This document shows, piece after piece, positions 7,274 to 15,797 of a DNA stretch of 15,797 nt. The stretch is from an uncultured Collinsella sp. (GTDB taxonomy: Bacteria > Actinomycetota > Coriobacteriia > Coriobacteriales > Coriobacteriaceae). Positions within the stretch are counted from its first letter, which is position 1. Each line of letters begins with the position of its first letter. The notes beneath the pieces were generated by a model that was not told where the DNA came from, made no database searches, and was given only the letters and a program-made list of their open reading frames with translations. The stretch spans positions 1-15,797 of the forward strand of contig CAAFZX010000024.1 of assembly GCA_900767675.1 (NCBI GenBank), written 5' to 3'. Position numbers and translations under genes: made by a program.

Positions 7274-9088
7274 ATGTACTGTCGACTTCTTCTCAAACTA
7301 ATCCTAAGAGACAAGGCCGTATGGATTTGTACGCTCGTTCTCGCTGCAGCCTTTTCCGTCCCCATTGCGTTCAATTCACCCATCTACGGGCCCTTCTTTA
7401 TGAAGCAGGGCATGCAGAGCTTTGTCGACGCATTCAATACGCGCGCGCCCCAGGCCAGCGGCACAGACCTATCGCCAGAGCAGCAAGATGACGCTGAGCT
7501 TGCAAGATACGCGAACGCCGCCCTCGCCGCTCAAACCGACGCCGCCTTTCTCGACTCTGCCGAGAGCTACTACGCGCTCATGGACGAAGGCTTCCAATCC
7601 GGGTCCATCGTGGGAGACCGAGAGACCAATGACGCGGAGCTCGCATATTGCCGCGCTCTGAGCAGCTCCGGCATCACGGATATCCCGGCCTCCGCAAACG
7701 ACCTGCCATTCCTTTCCTTCCTGCCTTACGCCATTGCCACGGCGCCGTCTTTCCTTCCCTTCATCCCCTTCCTTCTCTCGTCGATACTCGTGCTCGGCGC
7801 CACAAGGCCCGGGACCCTGGCGGCAAAGGCGCCCGTGCCCAAATTCCGGCGCCTTATCCAAACCGTGTTTTCAATAATTGGCGCGGGGACCGCGATGCTC
7901 CTCGCCGGCCTCGCACCCGGGAGTATTTACGCCTCGGTCCTAAACGGCTTCGGGCAAATTGGGTACCCGATCACCTTCTTCCATAACGGCGCGCTTACCA
8001 CCACGACCGCAGGAAACGTCTTCACGACCCTGCTTCTCGCGCTGCTTGCGGGCGGAACCTTGATATCCGTTTTCTCCGCCGTCCTATCGACCGCAACGAG
8101 GCGCGTCTTCGCAGGCCCCCTTACCTCAGCGCTGCTTGTCGCGGCCCCGGCATTCCCGTTATTGTCCGATTCGGCGCTGGAGCATAACGCCGTGCTCGGG
8201 CTCCTGCCGCTGGCCGTGTTCTCGCCTATCGAGGCCACGGGTTACGTAGGATGCTTCCCGACAGAATTCATTGGCTCCGGTTCAGGCAGCGCATCGATGC
8301 TTGCCGTGGCCCTGGCATACGTCGCGGTCTTTTTTGCGGTCGGCGCCGTTGCGACACGTTCCCCCAAACAGCCTGGACCCGCGAAAAAGCACCATGGGCT
8401 CGAGCTTCTAGACGCGAGCGTGGGATACGGAAGCACGACGATACTTTCAATCGGGTCGCTTTTCCTGAGCCCGGGAACGGCGGCGGGCCTCGTTGCTCCC
8501 AACGGCTCGGGGAAAACCACCCTTCTTGAAGCGCTGTCGGGCCAATTTCCCACCCGCATCCGCTCGGGAAGCCTGGCGGCAGACGGAATCTGCCAACGTC
8601 GATCAGCCGAATTTGCAGAACTCGTCTACCTGAGCTCTTCGGGCGGCGCGGATCTCTATCCCACGCTATCGGCCCGCGAGCACCTTGCTTTCGTTAGGGA
8701 GGCGTGGAAATCGGCCACCGACATCGACTCGCTCTGCAGCTCCCTCGGAATCTCCCCATATCTCGACAAGCCGACCCGTAAACTCTCGACAGGAATGAAG
8801 CAGCAGGTAAAGCTCGCCATGGCGATAGCGACCGATTGCCCGTACCTCATCCTCGATGAACCGCTGAACGGCCTCGATCCGGGAAAACGGAAAACCTCCT
8901 GCGACGCGATGCGCAGCGAAGTGGCGCGGGGACGCAGCGTGCTCATTTCAAGCCATCTGCTCGACGACCTGGCAGACCTTACCAACTCGTTCTACTTCAT
9001 CGAAGCCGGCACGCTCGTGGAAAAGATCAAGTCGTCCTCGCAGACGCTCAAGCAGGAATACCTCGATACATACGAAGGAGGTGAATGA
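7274..9088 (+). CDS. ABC half-transporter, permease fused to ATPase
   Basis: A 604-residue protein with an N-terminal permease and a C-terminal ATPase. The permease has a first membrane segment (about 15-34), an outside domain (about 36-145), and further segments at about 146-175, 198-222, 248-272, 280-320 and 340-361. LNGFGQIGYPI (223-233) matches the motif found twice in the double permease. The ATPase (about 375-604) has Walker A APNGSGKTT (408-416), signature LSTGM (504-508), Walker B YLILDEP (524-530) and H-loop His561. The Q-loop reads YLSSSGG (452-458), so Gln is missing again. As a homodimer it could form a complete exporter. An in-frame TGA at 7271-7273 forbids any earlier start; AGGTG (7262-7266) is the ribosome site. 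I saw no convincing promoter in 7121-7273. Its codons end in C more often than those of the upstream ABC genes. Its stop lies one base before the start of peptide 2. Confidence 0.85.
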   Translation: MYCRLLLKLILRDKAVWICTLVLAAAFSVPIAFNSPIYGPFFMKQGMQSFVDAFNTRAPQASGTDLSPEQQDDAELARYANAALAAQTDAAFLDSAESYYALMDEGFQSGSIVGDRETNDAELAYCRALSSSGITDIPASANDLPFLSFLPYAIATAPSFLPFIPFLLSSILVLGATRPGTLAAKAPVPKFRRLIQTVFSIIGAGTAMLLAGLAPGSIYASVLNGFGQIGYPITFFHNGALTTTTAGNVFTTLLLALLAGGTLISVFSAVLSTATRRVFAGPLTSALLVAAPAFPLLSDSALEHNAVLGLLPLAVFSPIEATGYVGCFPTEFIGSGSGSASMLAVALAYVAVFFAVGAVATRSPKQPGPAKKHHGLELLDASVGYGSTTILSIGSLFLSPGTAAGLVAPNGSGKTTLLEALSGQFPTRIRSGSLAADGICQRRSAEFAELVYLSSSGGADLYPTLSAREHLAFVREAWKSATDIDSLCSSLGISPYLDKPTRKLSTGMKQQVKLAMAIATDCPYLILDEPLNGLDPGKRKTSCDAMRSEVARGRSVLISSHLLDDLADLTNSFYFIEAGTLVEKIKSSSQTLKQEYLDTYEGGE

Positions 9089-9089
9089 C

Positions 9090-9434
9090 ATGAAACCATT
9101 TGAACAGCTGAAGTCCAATGCGTCGCGCATGGCTGTCTACGCCATCCTCGTGGCAACGGCTTTATGCGGAATCGCGGCACCCGTCTATGCGCTCAACGGG
9201 GAGAAAGGCGATGTCGAACCCGCGTACATGGCTTCGACGGTTAAGGACCGGTACAAAGCCTTCTCTGGAGACACGTTTTACGTAGCAGAGTACGACACGA
9301 CCTACCGTCAGCTTCGCTACAACAAGGGCTACGACTATCTAGGCGCAGAGGCAATCAGCTATACGTCGGGTTGGTACCGCTCCAACTATGGACACATAAC
9401 CCAGTTCAAGTGTAACTACCGTGTGTACAACTAA
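9090..9434 (+). CDS. Secreted Tyr-rich peptide 2, related to peptide 1
   Basis: A 114-residue precursor with a Sec signal peptide (hydrophobic stretch AVYAILVATALCGIAA, 15-30; probable cut after PVYA, Ala34). The mature part is about 80 residues with 13 tyrosines and one cysteine (Cys108). TYRQLRYNKGY (71-81) aligns with SYKTISYRNGY of peptide 1, suggesting common descent. No known domain was recognised beyond that; a bacteriocin or signalling protein is plausible. AAGGAGGTG (9075-9083) is an excellent ribosome site for ATG at 9090; the GTG at 9081 is part of that site and so is not the start. The gene is one base from the stop of the ABC fusion, so translation is probably coupled. A strong terminator follows. 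Confidence 0.7.
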   Translation: MKPFEQLKSNASRMAVYAILVATALCGIAAPVYALNGEKGDVEPAYMASTVKDRYKAFSGDTFYVAEYDTTYRQLRYNKGYDYLGAEAISYTSGWYRSNYGHITQFKCNYRVYN

Positions 9435-9449
9435 AGCAACCGGCCGGGA

Positions 9450-9484
9450 CGAGGGGTGACGCAAAAGCGTCGCCCCTCGTTTTT
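9450..9484 (+). terminator. Rho-independent terminator of the cassette
   Basis: Thirteen-base arms at 9450-9462 and 9467-9479 pair with a single T-G wobble around the loop AAAA and are followed by five T residues. It lies 15 bases after the stop codon of peptide 2 and ends the cassette. Confidence 0.93.
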
Positions 9485-9493
9485 AACCATGTC

Positions 9494-9512
9494 AACTGAA
9501 CCTAGTTCAGTT
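9494..9512. repeat. Inverted repeat abutting the right direct repeat
   Basis: AACTGAAC and GTTCAGTT are perfect eight-base arms around CTA, ending one base before the right copy of the 70-bp repeat. The left copy has no counterpart in front of it. It could be a recombinase or excisionase arm site, or a regulator site. Confidence 0.5.
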
Positions 9513-9513
9513 T

Positions 9514-9583
9514 GGTTGATTTCCGATCTCAGCCGAACACATTGAGCGGAAAGGCCGTTCCCGCAGTCAGTCGAACGTCCCCG
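9514..9583. repeat. Right copy of 70-bp island-flanking direct repeat
   Basis: This is the same-orientation partner of 1885-1954 at 66 of 70 positions. Beyond this point the sequence differs from that after the left copy. It lies between the cassette terminator and the rpmE promoter, so the right edge of the island is close to this point. Confidence 0.8.
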
Positions 9584-9608
9584 GGGCCCTTCTCAGGCCC
9601 CGGGGACG
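9576..9608. repeat. Very stable GC hairpin at the end of the right repeat
   Basis: Perfect thirteen-base arms (9576-9588 and 9596-9608, core CCCCGGGGCC) surround a seven-base loop. The hairpin begins within the last bases of the 70-bp repeat. No T-run follows, so it is not a standard terminator on the plus strand. It could be a bidirectional transcription or replication barrier, or part of an att site. Confidence 0.65.
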
Positions 9609-9688
9609 GCATTTTCCCAGTTGAAGGAACGGTGGAGATGTGTTTCGATGGGTCAGATTCGTGTCGTTCCGAAAAGACCGTGAACCTT

Positions 9689-9717
9689 TTGTGGGACGCG
9701 CGGCGCCGTGGTACCAT
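9689..9717 (+). promoter_or_regulatory. rpmE promoter
   Basis: TTGTGG (9689-9694) and TACCAT (9712-9717) are separated by 17 bp, matching the sigma-70 consensus at four and four of six positions. Transcription would start near 9724 and give a leader of about 78 bases before rpmE. Confidence 0.55.
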
Positions 9718-9730
9718 AGCCGAGTTTGTT

Positions 9731-9787
9731 GTCTTGGTCGGAAACCAAGACGCCTTATGCGCTGATCGGTAACCAGCGCCTGACCAA
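9731..9787 (+). promoter_or_regulatory. Structured rpmE leader, probable L31 autoregulatory element
   Basis: Two hairpins fill the leader: GTCTTGGT (9731-9738) with ACCAAGAC (9744-9751), and GCGCTG (9759-9764) with CAGCGC (9774-9779). TTGGTC (9734-9739) could instead pair with GACCAA (9782-9787), which ends just before the ribosome site AAGGAG (9789-9794). L31 leader RNAs have been described in several bacterial groups including Coriobacteria; whether this matches that model needs a covariance search. Confidence 0.6.
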
Positions 9788-9801
9788 TAAGGAGTCCTAC
9801 C

Positions 9802-10227
9802 ATGAAGCAGGGTATCCATCCCCAGTATGTCGAGTGCACGGTGACGTGCTCCTGCGGCAACACCTTCAAGACGCACGCTACCGTGTCCGAGATGAAGGTC
9901 GAGCTTTGCAACGAGTGCCACCCGTTCTACACCGGCCAGCAGAAGTTCGTCGACACCGGTGGACGCGTCCAGCGCTTCGCCGACAAGTTCGGTGGCGCCG
10001 CTGCCGCCCAGCTCAAGAAGGCCGAGGAGGCCAAGGCTGCCAAGGCCGCCAAGGCTGCTGAGGCCGAGGCCGCTCGCAAGGCCGCCGCTGAGGCTAAGGC
10101 TGCCGAGAAGGCTAAGCGTGCCGCTAAGTTTGCCGAGGAGGCTGCCAAGCAGGCCGCCGAGGCTCCCGCAGAGGCTCCCGTCGAGGAGGCCGCTGCCGAG
10201 GCCGAGACCACCGAGGCTGCTGAGTAA
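9802..10227 (+). CDS. rpmE: 50S ribosomal protein L31 with long Ala/Lys/Glu tail
   Basis: L31 binds the 50S subunit and helps bridge it to the 30S. MKQGIHPQYVECTVTCSCGN is a typical start. Cys16, Cys18, Cys36 and Cys39 form the zinc-binding set of the C+ type, and HPFYTGQQKFVDTGGRVQRF (40-59) is diagnostic. The protein is 141 residues, about twice the usual 70; from about residue 68 it is a low-complexity, highly charged Ala/Lys/Glu tail ending acidic, probably a solvent-exposed helix. AAGGAG lies seven bases before the ATG. It has its own promoter, leader and terminator. Confidence 0.95.
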   Translation: MKQGIHPQYVECTVTCSCGNTFKTHATVSEMKVELCNECHPFYTGQQKFVDTGGRVQRFADKFGGAAAAQLKKAEEAKAAKAAKAAEAEAARKAAAEAKAAEKAKRAAKFAEEAAKQAAEAPAEAPVEEAAAEAETTEAAE

Positions 10228-10264
10228 ATAGCTCGCCGCGGAATCGCTCGCATTCATGGCATAA

Positions 10265-10304
10265 GGGCCGCGCATCCGTTTGGGTGCGCGGCCCTTTTCT
10301 TTTT
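10265..10304 (+). terminator. Rho-independent terminator of rpmE
   Basis: Thirteen-base arms (10265-10277 and 10282-10294, GGGCCGCGC core) with one T-G wobble and a four-base loop are followed by TTTTCTTTTT. It begins 37 bases after the rpmE stop codon. Confidence 0.94.
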
Positions 10305-10305
10305 A

Positions 10306-10372
10306 TTGGTGCAAGCTAGCTCGTCCCCATTGCACCAGATTGGTGAGGAGGGGACAGGTTGGTTTGCACCAA
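10306..10372. repeat. Nested triple palindrome in the rpmE-secA gap
   Basis: Three stems sit inside one another: TTGGTGCAA (10306-10314) with TTGCACCAA (10364-10372), GTCCCC (10323-10328) with GGGGAC (10350-10355), and CACC (10333-10336) with GGTG (10342-10345). It lies downstream of the rpmE terminator in a 263-bp gap without genes. REP-like or miniature mobile element is possible; the GGGGACAGG core resembles sequences seen near REP-associated transposases, from memory only. Confidence 0.6.
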
Positions 10373-10405
10373 ATGGCAGAGTGACGGCGTTTTCCCAGAT
10401 AAAAG

Positions 10406-10436
10406 CTGCCAAAATAAACCAGTCCCTTTTTGGCAG
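10406..10436. repeat. Inverted repeat upstream of secA
   Basis: CTGCCAAAA (10406-10414) pairs perfectly with TTTTGGCAG (10428-10436) around 13 bases. It may belong to the same intergenic element as 10306-10372, since GACAGGTTGGT there recurs as GGCAGGTTGGT here. I found no convincing secA promoter in 10437-10560. Confidence 0.5.
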
Positions 10437-10567
10437 GTTGGTCGTAGTTATTACGTGGCGGTTGAGGTCGACCGCATAGGGTGCGTCCTGTTTGGCTAAA
10501 GTACAACTATCTGTGTTTAACTCGCTCGGAGCTGCATGGCACGGGCGATGGCCAAAAGGAAAACAAC

Positions 10568-13374
<2,807 letters not shown>

Positions 13375-13375
<1 letters not shown>

Positions 13376-14523
13376 TGGCCGAGGCTTTAGAGGTAACGCC
13401 CGCCGAGCTGGACGCGTTTGCGGACCGGCTCGGCGAGGTCGAGTCGTATCTTCATTTGGACGAGAAGCGCACGCGCGTGACCGAGCTCGAGGCAAAAAGC
13501 GTGGCCCCCGGCTTTTGGGATGACGCCGACGCCGCTCGCGCAACCATGGAGGAGATCGCTCGCGCCAAGGAAGATATCGCTGCCGTGGATACCGCGCGCG
13601 GCGAGCTATCTGACGCCCGCGCGGCGCTGGAGCTTGCCGAGGAGATGGGCGACGACCCCGATGCCGCCGCATTGCGCGAGGAGGCTGCCGCTACGGCAGA
13701 ACGCCTGGCCCGCGCTATCGACGAGCTCGAGCTTTCGAGCTGGTTTACCGGTGAGTTCGATCACGGCGACGCGATTGTGACCATCAAGCCCGGACAGGGT
13801 GGCCTGGAGGCGCAGGACTGGACCTTCATGCTCTTTAAGATGTACATGAAGTACTGCCAGCGTCGCGGCTGGAAGGTCACCATTAACGACTGTCCCGCGG
13901 CTGAGGTCATCGGCATCGACCGTGCGACCTTTACCGTCGAGGGCAAGGACGCGTTTGGCATGCTGCGCGCCGAGGCCGGCGTCCACCGTCTGGTGCGCAT
14001 TAGCCCCACCGACGACAAGAAGCGCCGCCAGACCACGTTTGCCGGCGTCGAGGTCATTCCCGTGCTGCCTGACGATATCGACATCGAGATCAGTCCCGAT
14101 GATATCCGTGTGGACGTGTATCACGCGAGCGGCCCGGGCGGTCAGGGCGTCAACACCACCGACTCCGCCGTACGCGTTACGCATTTTCCCAGCGGCATCG
14201 TTGTCACTTGCCAAAACGAGCGCAGCCAGATTCAAAACAAGGCCGCGTGCATGCAGATTCTCAAGGCCCGTCTGTACGAGATCGAGCTCGAGAAGCGCGC
14301 CGAGGCCCTGGATGAGATTCGCGGGCCCAAGACCACGATCGGTTTTGGCAACCAGATTCGCAGCTACGTGCTCTACCCGTATCAGATGGTCAAGGACCTG
14401 CGCACGGGCGTGGAGACCAGCAACGTCGAGGCCGTTCTCGACGATGGCGATCTGGATCCGTTTGTGATCGGCTACCATCGTTGGGCAACCGGCAACGCCG
14501 ATGCGGAAGGCTCGGGCGCCTAG
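13375..14523 (+). CDS. prfB: Peptide chain release factor 2
   Basis: RF2 recognises UGA and UAA in the ribosomal A site and triggers peptide release. The 382-residue protein has a helical N-terminal domain, the GGQ catalytic loop (residues 255-257 in SGPGGQGVNTTDSAVR) and the tail typical of RF2. The stop-codon recognition tripeptide is Ser210-Pro211-Thr212 (RISPTDDKKRRQT), where RF2 normally has Ser-Pro-Phe. There is no programmed frameshift: the stretch matching the E. coli shift site reads CTT-CAT-TTG-GAC in one frame. ATG at 13375 overlaps the secA stop (TAATG), so translation is probably coupled. A terminator follows 90 bases downstream. RF1 is excluded by the missing Pro-x-Thr context and the overall RF2-like sequence, though SPT is unusual. 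Confidence 0.95.
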
Positions 14524-14612
14524 GCACATGGCTGGCTCCGGGTCGATGCAAACACTTCGCAGGGGTGGTATTTGCCCGGTGAATCGGTAGAATCGAATAC
14601 GGCAAGAAGTTC

Positions 14613-14641
14613 AAAGCGCACTCGTTTGGGTGCGCTTTTTT
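14613..14641 (+). terminator. Terminator-like hairpin after prfB
   Basis: AAAGCGCAC (14613-14621) pairs with GTGCGCTTT (14630-14638) around eight bases, with a T-run to 14641. The yitT ribosome site GAGGGAGG begins at 14642, so the hairpin is also the leader of yitT and could act as an attenuator. Confidence 0.85.
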
Positions 14642-14653
14642 GAGGGAGGCAGC

Positions 14654-15544
14654 ATGGCATATCGTCTGGACATCAAGCGCATTCTATCGATGAACTTCTT
14701 TCATGACTTGCCCAAGATTATGTTTGGCTGCGCCCTGGCAGCTATCGCGACGGACCTGTTTTTGATCCCCAACGGCCTTGCCGCCGGCGGCGTCACAGGC
14801 CTTGCCACCATTATTCAGGCGGTCGGCGCCTCGCATGGCATATCGCTTCCCGTCGGTATCCAGACCATCGTGATGAATGCCTTGCTGCTGCTGGTCGTTA
14901 TGCGCGAGGGTGGCATGTTCTACGTGGTGCAGACGGCGACCGGTTTTGTGCTGCTGGGCTTTTTCACCGACCTGTTCGCTCCGTTTGTGGCGCCGCTGGC
15001 ACATGCCGACCTGATGCTGCCCGCTATGTGGGGCGGCATTATCACGGGCATCGGGTATGGCATGGTGTTGCGCGCCGGTGCCAACACCGGCGGCTCTGAC
15101 ACGATCGGCCAGATCATCTCGCGCAACACATCGCTGCCGGTTGGCTCGACCGTCATGGCGATCGATGTTGCCGTGTGCGCGCTGTCGGCCCCGGTCTTTT
15201 CGGTCGAAAACGCGCTGTATGCGGGCCTTTCGATGGTCATTAGCGGCTACGTGATCGATGCCGTGGTCGACGGTGGCAACAGGCGCCGTATGGTGCTCAT
15301 CATCTCGGACAAGTTTCCCGATATCGCGGCCGACATCATGTATGGCCTGGGCCGCGGCTGCACCAAGTTTAGGGCGACCGGCATGTACTCGGGTGCCGAG
15401 AAGCCGGTGATCATGGTCATTGTGAGCCGCCGCGAGCTCAACACCCTCAAAACGATCGTGCGCGAGCGCGATCCTCACGCCATTGTGACGGTCGCCGACG
15501 TTACGGAAACCTTCGGTGAGGGATTCAAGGACATTAACGCGTAG
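14654..15544 (+). CDS. YitT family membrane protein (DUF161 + DUF2179)
   Basis: A 296-residue inner-membrane protein. Two DUF161 repeats carry the conserved turns IPNGLAAGGVTG (38-49) and AGANTGGSDTIG (141-152), with about six membrane segments between 21 and 205. The C-terminal cytoplasmic DUF2179 domain (about 214-296) includes GLGRGCTKF, MYSGAEKPVIMVIVSRREL and FGEGF. The substrate of the family is not firmly established. ATG at 14654 is chosen because GAGGGAGG (14642-14649) precedes it; a GTG at 14630 lies within the terminator hairpin and is unlikely. A TAGAAT box at 14588-14593 could be its -10, but no good -35 is seen. No gene was found in 15545-15752. Confidence 0.92.
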   Translation: MAYRLDIKRILSMNFFHDLPKIMFGCALAAIATDLFLIPNGLAAGGVTGLATIIQAVGASHGISLPVGIQTIVMNALLLLVVMREGGMFYVVQTATGFVLLGFFTDLFAPFVAPLAHADLMLPAMWGGIITGIGYGMVLRAGANTGGSDTIGQIISRNTSLPVGSTVMAIDVAVCALSAPVFSVENALYAGLSMVISGYVIDAVVDGGNRRRMVLIISDKFPDIAADIMYGLGRGCTKFRATGMYSGAEKPVIMVIVSRRELNTLKTIVRERDPHAIVTVADVTETFGEGFKDINA

Positions 15545-15752
15545 GGCCGACTGCGTTCCATCCAAAAGACGTTCACATTGATAAACCGTTTCATCAGCGG
15601 TTCTGCCTGCTCAATTGTTCAAATAATGATAAATACTCTGGTAAAGCTTCCAGTTTCCAGCATAATGAATGACGTACGTGCATCGCGGCTGTGTTGGGAC
15701 TACCTTTCCGTGCCGTGCGCATCTTGTCTTAAGAGGATGAAAGGAAGGCACA

Positions 15753-15797
15753 ATGAGCGACGAAGAGCTCAAAAAGGTTGCCAACGAGGTAAGGAAG
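15753..15797 (+). CDS. Start of a gene cut by window end, possibly transketolase
   Basis: Fifteen codons (MSDEELKKVANEVRK) are visible, preceded by AAGGAAGG (15741-15748). This start resembles N-termini of transketolase or its N-terminal subunit, in which an ELxxxAxxxR helix comes before the GHPGG motif, but the diagnostic part lies outside the window. The upstream gap is AT-richer and probably contains the promoter; CATAAT at 15661 or so is a possible -10. Confidence 0.4.
   Translation, partial: MSDEELKKVANEVRK

Noticed and set aside
9512..9772. Plus-strand 86-codon frame through the right repeat
   Set aside because: It covers the rpmE promoter and leader and has no good start.
10023..10200. 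Possible short tandem repeat or CRISPR-like pattern from repeated GCCAAGGC/GCTGCC words
   Set aside because: The repeats are irregular and in phase with codons, so they are simply the Ala/Lys tail of L31. No CRISPR array is present.
9529..10275. Minus-strand Gly/Leu/Ser-rich frame of 248 codons
   Set aside because: It is the complement of the Ala/Lys/Glu tail of L31 and the rpmE control region; the repeats mirror that tail.

Overview
The window looks like chromosomal DNA of a GC-rich anaerobic actinobacterium of the class Coriobacteriia, most likely a Collinsella-type gut organism. The reasons are the strong GCC/CGC/CTG/GAG codon bias of the housekeeping genes, a frameshift-free prfB directly after secA, an L31 protein with an Ala/Lys/Glu-rich tail, and the general gene order. 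The genus is an inference from gene style; no database was searched.

Layout. (1) 1-1703, minus strand: a citrate synthase cut by the window edge, preceded by a small UPF0237-type ACT-domain protein. (2) 1885-9583: an accessory island bracketed by two direct copies of a 70-bp sequence (66 of 70 identical). Its left end holds the C-terminal half of a tyrosine recombinase, cut off exactly at the stop codon of a small XRE regulator that is paired with a DUF2975 membrane protein (all minus strand). Divergent from these, on the plus strand, is a cassette: secreted peptide 1, a double-length ABC permease, an ABC ATPase, a permease-ATPase fusion, and secreted peptide 2, closed by a strong terminator. 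(3) 9689-15544, plus strand: rpmE with a structured leader, a palindrome-rich gap, secA, prfB overlapping it by one base, and a YitT-family membrane protein. (4) 15753 to the end: the first 15 codons of another gene, possibly transketolase.

How the genes work together. The island reads as a mobile or formerly mobile cassette that makes and exports, or protects against, two small secreted proteins. Peptide 1 resembles the lactococcin 972 family in layout. Both peptides have Sec-type signal peptides and share an 11-residue motif, so I read them as diverged relatives, each next to one ABC transporter. All three permease modules share an NGxGxxxYP motif, so the two transporters also look related. 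The XRE/DUF2975 pair probably controls the cassette through a short divergent promoter region with two palindromes and overlapping promoters.

The core genes are ordinary in function but show some details worth checking: RF2 has Ser-Pro-Thr where Ser-Pro-Phe is expected in the stop-codon recognition loop, the rpmE leader can form two competing structures, and a terminator-like hairpin directly abuts the yitT ribosome binding site. No tRNA, rRNA or CRISPR array was seen.
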